Source: Prostheceraeus crozeri
Taxonomy: Eukaryota; Platyhelminthes; Polycladida; Euryleptidae
Direction: 5' to 3'
Assembly (NCBI GenBank): GCA_907163375.1
Contig: CAJQUW010011257.1
Location: 42,501 to 106,500 of the forward strand
Length of the DNA stretch: 64,000 nucleotides
Shown here: piece by piece, positions 24,963-37,006 of the stretch
Layout: every line of letters begins with the position of its first letter
How positions within the stretch are numbered: position 1 is the stretch's first letter
The notes under the pieces: generated by a model
Told to the model about the DNA's origin: nothing
Seen by the model: the letters and a program-made list of their open reading frames with translations, nothing else
The model's database searches: none
Made by a program: the position numbers and the translations under genes

Positions 24963-26502
24963 CTGGAATACGCATTTCAATAAGATTTTGAAAGTTGCCG
25001 CTCAACGCATGTATGTTATAAGAATGCTAAAACCTATTATTCCCGTGAAACAACTTATCACTGTGTATCATTCCTTAATTACTAGTCTGCTACTTTACTG
25101 TGCCCCCTTATTTATTTTTGTACCAAGTTGTATTGAAGCCAAACTTCAACGATTTCAAAATCGTGCCCACAGAATTATTTGTGGTAAATCATGTGATTGT
25201 GGTAATTTTCCTATTCTTGCCAATGTTAGAAGAACACGTGCTACCAACTTTTTTTAACATTTGTGAATTTCATGACGAGCATCCACTGCATCCGTTGATT
25301 CCTCTTCGTTTGCCCCGTACTAATCATTTATGTATCCCTAGTGTGAAGACATCACGTAGACTCCACTCATTCATTCCTTGGATGTTTGTCCTTTTAAATG
25401 AATACTACAGCTGAATTATTTCGTAAATTCTTAGTTTGTGTAGTCAATTCATACATGCATGTATCTTCCAAGCAGGGGCATAGCCAGGGGGGAGGCGGAC
25501 GGGCGGCTCCATCATAGAGGAATTGGCATTCTGTAGTTCCTGACTCACTACATCGCCACCGGGCAGAGGGATCAGACACAACAACATCTGGTTATTGCAT
25601 TATGTACATGTTCATCGTGTTAGGAGCAGAGAGGTTAGGAGCCATTCGCAGCAGCACAGAAGAATCGCTGCTAAATTAGCCTAACTTCTTGATTGAAAAT
25701 GACAGCATGAAGCGCGTATCTGAAAGCCGGTGAATGAATCCCTTCAACAAATACAGGCCTGTTTGTTTACTTTCTTCTCAGCGTCATCTTGAGATCCATG
25801 AATGGGTGCGAATAATCGCCTTTGGCTCATCCTTATGTCATGAAAATCTTTTCATGCTGATCTAATGTAATTTCCAAGAATTTTGAAGCAGTCAAATCAC
25901 ATGATATTTTGCTTGATGCATCTCGATTGCTCATTCAGTTTTTCGATCGCCATACTAACGTGCGTACGTTGACCGAAATCATCAGTTGAACTATGATATT
26001 CTTTTTAAAATTTCGATTCTTCGAAGTTGTGCTGCTGCTGCCTGGTGCCTGCGATACGACCTACGTTGGATTATTTGGTAATATCACCGGAACGCCATTC
26101 TATCAAAGGTAAGTTGAACTGAACGAACATTATCTTAAGCACATATCTTTAATCTCTAGTTGTCAAAAATTGCATGCTTAAAACAATTGATGGATATACC
26201 TACATGTAAAAGCATTAAGTATACCTTCTGGTTAACTTGAAAAGGGCCCGTCCCAAGGGGAAACGCTGCCCAAATTTCTATCGAATATTTCTTTAATTTA
26301 CATGTAGAATTTTATGTAAACATGTACTTTCTGAGATGCATCTTACATATGAAAATTGTGACAAGATATATAAGATATTCTTGTTTGATCTGTTACATTT
26401 TAGCTAATTTGAAAAGGGCAACTACACAAAGGCAATATTACAGAATTTCATGTAAACCTATTGTATGCTTAGCGTACTTATAATCTCTATTTTATTTTCA
26501 GA

Positions 26503-27631
26503 ATGAAGCGAAATCGCTCCCTGCTGGATTTCTTCACACCCGAACGTGAAAAGAAAAGATGTCGATTGGATTCATCGCCAGTTGAAGATGACCAACCTAT
26601 TTCCAATGGCTAGGAGGTTGATGCTAGTTCTGAAGGAAATTCCGCTTGGACAGATGTAGGCAGTTACATTGACAGAAAGATGCAGTTATCCGACGGGGAC
26701 AAGCTAAACTTATTGGAGAATGCCTTCGCACCCGACTCAAATTTCAAGTTCCCGTATTCCAATCGGTTGAGCAAAGGAGTTGAAGAAAAACGATACTTGA
26801 AAGAAGATCATTTCAAGAGATGCCCGTATTTGACGTATTCGGTGACAAAGGAGGGGTTGTTCTGTCTCTACTGTGTGATTTTTGGTCCTGAAGCTGTTGG
26901 TCACAATAAAGGCCAGAACTTAGGAAAGCTAGCGGTTGAGCCCTTGACCAACTACTCCCGTCTCTTTGGTCGGGATGGATATCTTGATACACATGCGAAG
27001 AATGTCTATCATCAGAATTCGGTCCTTAAGGCGGAAGACTTCCTCAAAAGAGTAAAGAATCCTAGCCTCAAGATAGACAATCTTCTTGACTCCAGCAAAA
27101 GGCAGCAGATCTCGGAAAACAGAGCCCGACTTGCTCCAATAGTCGACTTGCTCCTTGAACAATCGTTTTTCGCATCACACATTGATTGCAATGAAAATGT
27201 CTATATTGATACCGAAATTCTTAGGTTCTGGTAGCTTCGATGATCTTTCTGATGTAATTGAGCTGTATCAGCCATGCTGCCCATTTAGTAACAGTGACGT
27301 GAAAGCTGAGTACGAGCGGTGGCGATTGAAATGGCTGAATGATAAAGACGCTCCTTCCTTTCCAGCAGATGCTTTGTCTCACTGTAACCCCGATTTTTTC
27401 CCCTGTTTGAATGACTATTTGCATATTTTCTGCACCTTGCCTGTGACTACCGCGTCTGCAGAGAGGACATTCTCCTCTCTCAGATATCTCAAGTCTTACT
27501 TGCGCAGCACGATGACAGATGAAAGATTAACAGGCCTTGCACGGATGTACATTCATCGAAACATTCCCATCGATATTTCATCTGTCATCGATAAGTTTTC
27601 CTTGAAATGTAGAAAAATTGTATTGAAGTGA
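26503..27631 (+). pseudogene. hAT transposase (TTF-zinc-finger type), core deleted
   Basis: The frame starts at ATG 26503 directly after a consensus acceptor (TTTTCAG to 26501). A matching donor AAG|GTAAGT at 26109 suggests a 393-bp 5' intron. After MKRNRSLLDFFTPEREKKR there is one in-frame TAG (26611-26613). The TTF-type zinc finger region follows (HFKRCPYLTYSVTKEG, then FCLYCVIFG). The frame stops at 27232 where the catalytic core should begin. A second frame to 27631 carries the C-terminal dimerisation domain (LPVTTASAERTFSSLRYLKS, MTDERLTGLARMYIHR). The DDE core is missing, so it is inactive. This family resembles domesticated ZMYM/52-kDa-repressor-like proteins, but the nonsense codon and element ends argue for a transposon relic. 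Confidence 0.85.
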
Positions 27632-27898
27632 TTTCCCCTAATTTCATCGTTTTGATCCACACCTTTTAATCGGGAGCTTTTCTACTCAGTTAATTTCTAC
27701 AAATATACATGAATTTTAAAATCAGTCATAAAGCGAGTTTTTTATGCAACGAGCATGCATGTACGCGCATAGAACCTACATCATTTCAAAGAACTGTAGG
27801 TGACATACACTGTATGTTTCGAAATATCTTGTCATTCTGATTTCCAAAACCATACAGCATTCCATGCTGTTGGCTGGTCAGTCTAGGTCTATTTGTCG

Positions 27899-28265
27899 TA
27901 TCCCTAGATGCCCGTTTTTGAATAAAACATGCATGATGCATGTATCACGGATAAATCCTATCAAGAAATTTCATTCCTTATTAAGCAAAATGGTCTTTGA
28001 TGTAGATATAACTATATTAATAATATCTAGCATTGTAAAGAGTGGGAAATGTATATAAAAATTACTCTGAATCTTAATCTATTCGATGGTAAAATTGTAG
28101 ATGTCACATGATTAAATCATCGATATTTCTTTGACAAAACAAGCATGCCTCATGAATATAGCATGCATGTCTCATGGATACAACACATATCTCATGGACA
28201 AAACATGCATGAAAATCATGCATGGGAATCATGCATGTTTTATCCAAAACAGCATCTAGGGATAA
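27899..28265. repeat. Inverted repeat inside the hAT, with CATGCATG-rich right half
   Basis: TATCCCTAGATGC near 27899 is repeated in inverted orientation as GCATCTAGGGATA near 28253-28265. The similarity continues inward through ATAAAACATGCATGAT. The right half (28140-28240) carries several CATGCATG and TCATGGA/TCATGAA words in a loose tandem pattern. It may be a nested MITE or a hAT subterminal structure. No target duplication was found. Confidence 0.5.
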
Positions 28266-28600
28266 GTTTATCAGGTCTACTTCACATATGTGTGCAGTAG
28301 GCCTACAATTAGTTTGTGAATGTTTGTGTGTCCTCCGATGTTTCAACGGTACATTTTTTGAAAAATATGCCTTATTGCGCCTAAAACCATTTATATGCGT
28401 ATAAAGCCTAAAAACTGAAAAACCTCGCCGCCCCCCCCCCGAAACGAAATCCTGGCTACGCTACTGCTTCCAACATGTGTTGTTGATTCAATGACAGTAT
28501 TTTTGCTATTATTTTCTGTCTTTCTGTAATTATCTATTATTATCTTTCTGTAATTTTACGATTTTCAATATTTGAATAAAAGTGTACTTACTTACTTATC

Positions 28601-29759
28601 TTTTAACTATTTTTCGATGTACAGAACTCAGTTTGGAATCTTTAAAGTCATGCTAGTACGGCAGGAGCAGCTTTATAGCAGGTATAAAAAAACGGATTTC
28701 CATCTAGTCTCGACTAAACTGTGCATGGAAATTCTAATCGCGACTTGTGAGTCATTCAAAATCCTATCTCCGTCTCTAAATTGTCCAAAAACTAGCACAA
28801 ATCGCGACTTAGAAGTTCCTAGTTTCGACAATGCTGTGCATATGGCCCAATATCTCTATATCAAAATCTTCATCAAAAATGACTTTAACAATAAACAAGT
28901 GGTTAGCTTAACAGAATGTTTTAAAAATCGTTTAAATGTAGGAACAAGATAATCCGTGCTGTTCCTTCTTTCAGTTTCCTCTCTGAACTGGCGGATGCAG
29001 TGGGAATTTGTAGGTATTTTCTTGCCAGTATACAAACTTGCAAAACGACTGACCTCACGTAGTAATTGCACTCATGTACATGAGATTGAGATTTACTTGC
29101 ATTTTGTTATGTTCCTTTCCGGTTAAGCAAGCTAGTCGGAAAATAATTCTTCCTCCTTTAAGACAAAAACATTAACATACTGTAATTGAATCGCAAATTA
29201 TTAGCCCTCAAATCAGATGTTTTGAAATAAAATGTCATTTGTATGACATAAAATGCTTTTAGATTTAACTTGTTAATGCAAATTTAATCTGTTTATTTGA
29301 ATTAACCGGTTAACCGTCCCCATCTCTACGAGAGAATCATCATGATGATAATGGCAGAGTGATAAACAAAACAGAAGAGCTGCTTGTCGGAGATGAATTA
29401 TCAAAACCGAAGATGCTAGGACAATGAATGTGATATTTCATAACCATGTGAGTTCTAGAGGTTGTAAATAAGAACACTCAGTGTCATGGAATCTTTGGCT
29501 TTGTAATGTCATCACAAAGCAGTCCTGCTAGGACTGAATTTAGTTTTATTTTTTTTCTAATTGTAATACTCATTTTAAATAGAAGGTATGCTCGTAGTTC
29601 CGAGAAATCATCAGCATGTTCATTGTACATGGATGAACTCATGCGTACTTGCCGGCTGAAATAACAATTTCTCATCGAGTATTAAAGGACCGAGAGAAAT
29701 TCGATTAAAAAAATGTTCAAAAATAAAACTGAAATGGTTGTAGAGATACTTGGACGAGA
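28601..29759. other. Intergenic; one unassigned open frame
   Basis: A 126-codon plus-strand frame at 28572-28952 starts inside the retrotransposon tail and has no motif I recognise. I do not call it a gene. Otherwise the region is AT-rich and featureless. Confidence 0.4.
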
Positions 29760-30834
29760 CAGATCAATCTTCTTCTTTCACTTTTCTACAGATTTTCCGT
29801 TATGCAGGCTTCCATCTTTCTCGTTTCCAAATGCTCAGCTGTCTCATTTTCCTTCCGACATAATTTTCCTTTCTCCTCACCACATGTCCTAGACATCTCA
29901 ACTCATTCTACTCTCCCATCTGCAGTCTCCCTTGTCAGTTCCAACGACCATCATAACATATTGATCTCTGGCATTTGCATTTTCATACAGCTTCGTGTCC
30001 TTTCCATACATGTACGTACAGCATTGCTGGTCTCAACATCTTCATATTCATCATCGCTGTTGCATTCTTGTCACACGCAACGCCTGGATTCTTCTTCCAT
30101 TCTCCCTAGCTCGCTTGTATTCTCCTCGTCACCTCGTCATCCTGAATTCGCCTGCGCAATCGATTCAATGTACTAGAACACCTACATCTGCCTTACCACC
30201 TCCCCCCGTAACTTCACTTCCGTCTCTTCTTCCACAAAATCGTCTTCCTCCTCTGCTGCATTCAGCTTGAGGTACTCCGTCTTCTATCTGCTTAGTTTCA
30301 TGCTTCTTTCCAAAATCATTTCTCTCCATATCTCCTGTCTCTGATACTACTTCCTCCCTTGTCTTTCCACGCAACACGACATCCTCCGCGAAAAGCATGT
30401 TCCAAGTTGCCTCTACCTGAATATCTCTGGTCATGCAGTACTTAACGATTGCAAAGAGGAGCGGGCTGTGGACGGAGCCATGATGCAGTTCCACTGTGAC
30501 CTCAAAGTTTTCTGTGTCTCCAACTGCACATCTCCCTTGTGTTTTACCGTTTTCATACGCATATTGGATTCGATAGACATGCTTCTCTTCTACTCAATTC
30601 AGTCGTAAGCAGCTCCATATCTCTTGCATTGGTAACCGATCGTATGCCTTCTGCTTTCTCCAGGTAAAAAAATGCGCTATATAAATCCTTTTGTTCATCC
30701 CAGCATCTTTCCATCAAGTTTAGCAGTGCAAAAGTGGCATCTGACGCAAACTCAGACATGAACTCAATATGCTGCAGTGATATTGTTATCTTACCTCTGA
30801 GTTTTCTGTATAGTGTTCTCTCGTATAGTTTCAC
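29760..30834 (-). mobile_element. RTE-like non-LTR retrotransposon relic
   Basis: On the minus strand the order is MKLYERTLYRKLRGKI, then QKDLYSAFFYLEKAEG (motif A region of the type FIDLEKAYD) at 30834-30600. At 30494-30390 follows LHHGSVHSPLLFAIV (motif B, of the type LHQGSALSPFLF), then MLFAEDVVLRGKTREEV (motif C, with AED in place of ADD). The thumb and C-terminal part (MLRPAMLY, LGHVVRRKENYVGRKM) continue to about 29800 in broken frames. The motif-C change and many breaks show an old, dead copy. The RTE assignment is by motif style. Confidence 0.78.
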
Positions 30835-32451
30835 AAGTTACGTAATAAGCAACAGCCAGAAATGAAAATTAAATATCATTTCAATTCAATAGTAAGACAC
30901 ATTTCATGACTTTCAGACAGAAGCATGCGAGCGCATGAAATGCGAACCCTATTGATCACCTTCAAACCAAATTATAACTTCCTGCCGTGCTTCCCGGAAA
31001 GACTCTTGTTTCATAAATGGAAATTATCTTGCTTCAATTTGTTTGGCAATCAATTTGTAAAGCTGATCCTATTAAAAGAGATGAATATTCACAGAATCAT
31101 AATTTAATCACATTTAGGAAATAGATTGTACTATGTCAAAATATGACAAGAGAAATAATCAAAATTTGATTACTGAAATATTGATTGACTCTGGAAATAA
31201 CACTTCCATTTGAAGCAGCAAACCAGTGTAATAGCACATTTCCGGTGGACTTGGCTGCAAAACCACAGTAATCTTTCGATGATCCTCTGATCGAAATTGC
31301 TGTACAAATCTTTGTCAAGGGAATGCTTGTCGTTTGGAATACGATGCTATATGGTTGCAATTTATCTCCACTTCATGTCAAGCATATCAATTGAAAATCT
31401 TGGGAAGCAAATTAATTCTATACATAAATGACTTACTATCTCAGTCACATCAAATGCGCGGCGCTTATGATCAAGTCTTATGCACACAATCATGGAGCTT
31501 CTCAGTCACATACGCTACAAAACTTCTACTACAAAATGTAAAGTACTAGCCAAAAGTTCGCATATCAAACTATACATCAAACTGTTATTTGTAAATATAA
31601 AGTTGCATTTAATTGTTTTACCGTGATAGCTTATGATGTGCATAAATTTAAATTAGATTCCAGAAGAAGAAGAGAGTGACAAGTGACAACTTTCTCCTCT
31701 TTAGAGAGACCAGAACTAGTGATTGGATATGCGTTCGACCGCCTACTCAAAAATTAACAGCAAAAAACGGTGACATGGAAAGGAGAGAGAGGGGAAGGAG
31801 ATGGTCTCACCTTGTCACTCACAATGCTTTGTTAAAGAAGTTCAGAGATGAACTGTTATTACAATAAGACTATAATTGACTATAATTACAATTTACGATA
31901 TATCCCGAACGCAGAGAGAGAAAGAGAGAGACAAAGAGAGAGATCTGTTGATGATTCCTGATATTGGATGAAATGGCAGCTATTCAGGTCTGTTATCATT
32001 TTTTCAACTGAGGATGTAACTCAATATATAATAATTTCAGCTACCTTTGAAAAAGCCCGTTGAATTACTAGCTTTAACACTAGTCATTGACAGAGTATTC
32101 TGCCCCTGGAAATACGAAATTTTGTAGTCATAGGCCAAGCGGAATTCTAGGATCAAGGGGCATCCAATATCCTAGTTTTAAAATAATTTCAACTCCAATT
32201 ATGATTGAACTTGGAAGTTTGTCGAGCTTTAAAAAGTCTGCGTGTTTAATTGCTATCTAGATTGAACAGTAGTTGTCAGTTTTCTTGTAGCTTTAGCAAT
32301 GATAATTAATAAAATTCAAATAACTTTTACATCAATTGATAGAAAACATATCAGACCCATTTTCTTTACGAATAACAGCACTTGTCAAAAATACACATCT
32401 CTAGAAATACTGGAAATTGTTCATGATAAACATAAATTGACTGCTGATACT
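30835..32451. other. Region downstream of receptor exon 2, no gene recognised
   Basis: A GA-rich tract lies at about 31909-31940. The segment 31998-32026 (TTTTTCAACTGAGGATG and following bases) has a close copy at 34893-34922, on the other side of receptor exon 2. The sequence next to 32452 may include the receptor 3' UTR. Confidence 0.5.
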
Positions 32452-33271
32452 TCAGTGCGATATGTCAGAGAGTCTTGTCTGAGAAATAGACTTCACGTGA
32501 ATGGTTGAAGTTTTGAACCCTGTACGCATTTGTGCAGATTTTTCAGTCGCTGCACCACCATAATTAAGCAAACTCTGCCGTTGCCGTCTTCGACAAATAA
32601 GATCCGCCGCCGTCTTTCTAAAATTTCTCGACATGCCCATGTAAAGAGCCGAACAGAAACAGCTGTGAGCCAATGAAAAAGTGTTGCTGAGAAAAATTAC
32701 ATTTTGCTTCAAAAGGATCTTGAAGCCATTCACATTTCCAAATATCGACAGAACCATAAAACAATAAACAGGCAAACTTTCGCAGACAATGAAAATTGAC
32801 GTTGTTGCAATCACCATCGCAGTAATTGATCGACGTTCAATATTATTTCGCAACCGAGTTGAGGTTGATGAATCGGTATTTGCAGAAAGGGAAGTTGATT
32901 TTTTCCAGTGAATACACATTGTAATTACGATGAATATATTATCAATCATTACTATCAGGAAAGGAATTATCGTTCCGATAATTGTTATGCAGAATTCGTA
33001 TTCACTGTCGATTATTGCATCTCCATCTTCATTTGTGTTCATGTCAACATACTTCGTTTGATTAACATCATAATTTGGTACGAATTGAAAAAAGCGTGGA
33101 GTATTGATGATTGTAGATAAAATAATGATAATCACATTAGCTATGTAGGCAGTTTTGCGAGTACAAAGTCGACGGCCGTGGATAGGACTGTGCACAACAA
33201 TACATCTTTCAAGAGAAACGGCAACTGTCATCCAAGAAGCAGCAACAGAAAATGTATTTGCGATAGGAAAT
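32452..33271 (-). CDS. Rhodopsin-class GPCR, exon 2 (helices 3-7), paralogue of receptor gene 1
   Basis: The exon starts after a TTTCAG acceptor in the same phase-2 position as in receptor gene 1. It encodes FPIANTFSVAASWMTVAVSL, then ERC at the end of helix 3, helices 4-6 and a final helix with SNTFSLAHSCFCSALYMGM followed by SRNFRKTA. The pattern SNTF-x5-CF-x-S-x2-Y-x3-SR-x2-RKTA is shared with receptor gene 1. NPxxY reads CSALY. The tail is basic, and the stop is the TGA at 32454-32452. There is no receptor exon 1 within several kb upstream; the candidate is at 62708-62979. The exon itself has no frameshift or stop, so the gene looks intact. The ligand is unknown; a neuropeptide is inferred from family resemblance. 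Confidence 0.87.
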
Positions 33272-35169
33272 CTGAAATGACAGAATAACGTTGTGGAATA
33301 TTTGAAGATGCAAAATAATATGCAATCAGAGAATTGTAAAGCTTTAAGGTATGTAGAGCAACATTTGCTGGGAATATTTCGGAAAACTGCTTTCTTGGAA
33401 AAAAAGAAAATGAAAATGAAAAATATAAAGGCAAGCGTCTTTGAGCAACTTCATGATCATTGCCAACCATTAGAAGTGGGTATCTACGATTAAACTATTA
33501 TTTTCAGCAAATTATTTCTCTTTATTTTGCATCTCAGCTGTGTTTGACGTTGAAAAAATGCTGAGGAAATTACACTGATTAGTCAATTTTCAAGTCGCTT
33601 ATTGGTATTGCCACTTTCATTACATTAAAATTAGATGTGCGCTGCGCTGGCGTCTAAAGCATCCATAAACATTTGTTCATCATTACGCCTACATTTGAAA
33701 TGTGCAGAATGCCATTCATGTATGCGGTATGGCATTTATTCATCCAGACACACAGCAGCAACATAGACACAGAGATATGCTAAATATGTCAATTGTCTCA
33801 AAGTAACGAATATGTAAGGAATGGAGATACATCTCCAATTTACTTCATAATTTCATTAAATGCATATAAGTAATGGCAGTGGATGATAGGACCATATCCA
33901 AGAAATTTTCAAAACGAAAGTATTCTCTTCCAAAGTATTTATGCCACAATAAAAGATAAAGCCTAAAGTTACCAACGGTTCGGGTCTTGACCCTTTCTCA
34001 AGGCAGTTAATTATGAAGTAAATACATAATTTTCAAAGAAACCATTTGTAGGACTATCGCATATCCTAAAGCACTGCTCATGAGTGCATGCAGCTCGGGA
34101 ATTGTAAAAGTGACATAACTTTTAAGTAAATGAATAAAACTTAACTTTTAATTGGTTGACCACGAAATTATAAATAGTCTATCATGCATCACATACTGCA
34201 TCTAATAATTGAAAACGTTGAAAATGTTTTGACATAGCGCTGAAATTTACCCACTTAGAATGATTAATTAGGGCTTCAATAAAAAGTCACAATTTTATTT
34301 TCAGCAATCCATTTAAATAAAATTGTACGAGCATCATTTGTGTTGAATAACATTGCTCAAAATTCATTTGCCTGCTCATTAAAAATTTATTCAATAATTC
34401 ATCTCATTTTACTCAAAGGTATGTACTCGTACTCCATCATCATCATTATCATCGTTACTAATTGAAATTAATTTGATCAATATTTTCATATATGTATATA
34501 ACATGTATTTCAAGGGATTTAGCAAATATCAAATATATAATTTTTGAAAGCTGACATGGTGCTGCTCATGATGACTCAGTTTGTGTATTTAAGTTTAATT
34601 GAAGTGAAGCATTAGAATCTGCAATCCACATTTAAATTCAACCGCTAGCTCCAAGCATTGAAGCAGCTGACAGACACCGCAAAGACCGAATGCAATTTAG
34701 ACGAGTATACATGCATCATTTTCGATTTGACCGGGGGATGCTGGTGATTTCCCTCTCTTGCAACTGTTCATCCCCCATCTGCCAGGTGAAATCTTATCCC
34801 AGGCTCTTGAACTTTTAGCTCGATAAGGCACTTTATCATATCCATCTATTCATAATCCTGCGATTCAGATGTCAGCTATGAAGGCATGTTCCCATTTTTC
34901 AACTGAGGATGCAGCTCAATATTTCGTTATTCTATTTGCAAAAAGCATCATTCATTAATTATTGCAGGTGTACTAACTCAGTCGACATGTCAATAGTGTG
35001 CTTAAAGTAGTGTTTAATGACTACCCGTCACTTAATATGCTGACTGCGTATCTTTTTCGCTCCGTAGATTTCATGTGCGTAGGTAATTCTCCTCACTAAC
35101 CTAGCCGATTCCTATCAAGCAGCCAAAGTAATCATTCGAAGAGAATCTTAATATGGTACTTCTTAAACT
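33272..35169. other. Non-coding, possible intron of the second receptor
   Basis: No receptor exon with helices 1 and 2 was found here on the minus strand. The copy of the 30-bp dispersed repeat lies at 34893-34922. The rest is AT-rich without recognisable features. Confidence 0.45.
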
Positions 35170-36641
35170 GTCTTGAAGTGGTCTAGGATGGCTTTGTGTA
35201 CAAGGCATATAGAGTCGACATTAGACTGTAATTTTCAGAGAAGCTAGGCTATCTTGTTACGTAGTTTGTTGACGGAATCTGATTATGACCATCTTTTCGG
35301 TCCGGAAAGTTGTTTCTTTGATTCGTTGCTTTTTTGATTCAGACGATTCTGCTGCCTAGACCATAGAGTAAGAATACAGGTAAAGTGTCAAAGAAATGTC
35401 AGCATACAGTGAGCATTTCTAAATCAAAGGATTAAGATTTTTGTGGAGAATGCGTTCCTGCGATCCAAAGAAAAGACTTGATCAATTTTTGCAAAATATT
35501 CCTGTGATACTAGCGATTTGGTACTTCAGACTTTAATATATAAATAGTATGAATCTTTTAGAATATCAAAAAAGAATGAAAATTTGCTAAGAAATATAAT
35601 GATAAGACGGAAATCAAGCTGATTATCAAGGAAATAAATTAACCGCATTATAATGCAAGTCTTTATGCAAAAGTTGAGAACTTATTCTGCTTCTTGGCAC
35701 AAAAGTCAAGTCTACATGTATTAGCTTACCAAATCTAGTTATTTTTCCAACAGGCTAAATGAATCTGTAAAGTTAAGACTGAAATTATTGTTGACCAATT
35801 GTTGACTAGTAAACTGCATTATTCGGTCGATAGAAATCACTGCTAAAAATTGAGTTATAAATATTTGAATAATTATTTCATATATAATATTAATATAATA
35901 AATATAATAATAAAAATAATGGTTAGGATCTATCTTCGGTTAGAATGATATACTCTATATATTCTATGCAGTTAGAATTCAAGTATATTTATTTTACATT
36001 TCATTATTTTACATTTTACATTTATTTATTTATGTTTACATTTCTTATCTGAATCTGAATTGCGTACCCATTTACGTCTTTTAAAGTTGATTGTGATCAT
36101 TGTCTTTGATTATAATATTTTGCACTATCAGCTGCAGGTACTTTGTGATTTGATCACGCTTAAGAAAATGCTCTGAGCATAAATAATAGTCACCAATCGA
36201 ATTGCTAATTTAGCAAATATTGTCTCTCCAAGGTTGTCATGACCAGAAGGATTTATAGAATACAATTCTTTCTTCTGCATTGATATCATGATCAGTCAAA
36301 TTCTGCGTTCATTTCTCCAAGACTGTAAAACTTTGCATATCTCACGTGTGGTACTGGGCCCTAACTCGAGTTCACTTAATAAAATCGGAACTGCAGACAC
36401 AGTGGGGATTTAATTAATACTGAGTTGCGTAATATACTTACGCTGTGGTCTTATTTGACAGTTCAAGGAACGTTGCATGAAACGTCTGCTTCGTATCGTT
36501 AATGCTCAAAAGTAATCGCTGTGATTTGAGCCACTGCCCTGAGAGCTGGGTTTTAAACATCTGCGGTTTGAAATGCCATCCTTCTGATATTTCTGTACTG
36601 TTAACTGAAATTCTCAAGAATGCTTCCAGAGAACAATTCAC
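35170..36641 (-). mobile_element. Mariner-like relic, second copy with intron-like segment
   Basis: Minus-strand coding relics flank a segment homologous to the one at 7785-8580. Before it, about 36600-36450 reads ISEGWHFKPQMFKTQLSGQW, which aligns weakly with the DEAHFHLNGF block. After it, about 35330-35200 contains NYVTR-stop-PSFSENYSLM followed by LYALYTKP. This aligns with the mariner third acidic block NWPPRS-DLTPLDYFLWG and the KVY.DKP that follows. It is much more decayed than the 7.5-9.9 kb copy. Boundaries are approximate. Confidence 0.5.
35400..36441 (-). repeat. Homologue of the 796-bp mariner intron-like segment
   Basis: On the minus strand it starts GTAAGTATATTACGC and ends CACTGTATGCTG, so the donor is conserved and the acceptor AG has decayed to TG. 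Shared words include TTTGATCACGCTTAAGAAAA, ATCGAATTGCTAATTTAGCA and GGGGATTTAAT, all given on the plus strand. It is 1,042 bp long, about 250 bp longer than the other copy, mainly through an AT-rich stretch near 35740-36045. Confidence 0.7.
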
Positions 36642-37006
36642 ATTTTTGTCAAAGGCCTATTTTTTGTTTGTTAGCAACAGAATTAATTTATGCAAAATGA
36701 ATTGACAAAGTAGAATTGCTGATACCGTTTCATTTCAGCAAAACCTAACAAAGTCACTCCGGGATCATTCAGGACATGAAATATTATTCAATCATGCATT
36801 AAATGCTCAATAAGTTCTCAGATATAACCGCTTGGCATGATCATAAAGTGAATGCATATTTGATTCTGAATCTTGAAGAGCTACCACACTTTTAATTCCC
36901 AAAGCACTGTATTCCGCCACCACTATTGCAGCATTACATCCTCATCAATTGGCACTGACTGACTCAAATTTACTCTGATTTTCGTCTTGCAAATTAAGGT
37001 GACAAT
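36642..37006. other. Non-coding, nothing recognised
   Basis: Unique AT-rich sequence. TGATCATAAAGTGAATG near 36839 partly resembles the mariner end at 14651, but no partner end was found. Confidence 0.4.

Larger units (their letters stand above)
22195..25414 (+). pseudogene. Endonuclease-tail/reverse transcriptase ORF, interrupted
   Basis: The pieces are 22195-22723, 23755-24783 and 24971-25414. Visible blocks in order are SDKPWITPTLKVMINGRW before the palm, KSVGSDGIPNRLLKDG, KDFRPIAITPVISKIFERLV, QHAFRKFGSTASALI, CLDFTKAFNKLGHN (motif A, with Asn where a second Asp is common), GIPQGSILGP (motif B) and VYADDITLV (catalytic motif C). The thumb follows in the third piece. Removing the piggyBac and the 179-bp insertions leaves the frame intact across both joins. 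Independent defects are a frameshift near 22375, a TAA at about 24447 before motif B and a frameshift near 25200-25250. Confidence 0.85.
25473..28466 (+). mobile_element. hAT transposon, internally deleted, inserted in the retrotransposon 3' UTR
   Basis: The 2,994-bp element starts CAGGGGCATAGCCAGG and ends CCTGGCTACGCTACTG, so its ends are imperfect inverted repeats (CAG-GGCATAGCCAGG versus CAG-AGCGTAGCCAGG type). The flanks are CTTCCAAG (25465-25472) and CTTCCAAC (28467-28474), an 8-bp duplication with one mismatch. A polyC run of about ten lies just inside the right end. It encodes two parts of a plus-strand hAT transposase. Confidence 0.9.
22165..28600 (+). mobile_element. 5'-truncated non-LTR retrotransposon (CR1/L2/Jockey group) with three nested insertions
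   Basis: Endonuclease-tail sequence (PPLGSSDHN near 22211) leads into a full set of reverse transcriptase blocks and a thumb region up to about 25430. The 3' UTR is split by a hAT and resumes at 28467, ending with AATAAA at 28575-28580 and an ACTT repeat tail at about 28585-28598. Insertions are piggyBac-type (22724-23754), a 179-bp element (24784-24962) and hAT (25473-28466). The 5' limit is approximate. The clade is inferred from motif style and tail; a tree is needed to choose within the group. Confidence 0.85.

Noticed and set aside
28572..28952. 126-codon plus-strand open frame
   Set aside because: It begins in the retrotransposon tail, has no recognisable domain and no splice or start context that stands out.
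29802..30270. Ser/Pro-rich plus-strand frames that could look like a low-complexity protein
   Set aside because: They are the antisense of the minus-strand RTE-like reverse transcriptase relic.
36836..36856. TGATCATAAAGTG, similar to the mariner end at 14651
   Set aside because: No partner end or TA duplication that would define an element.
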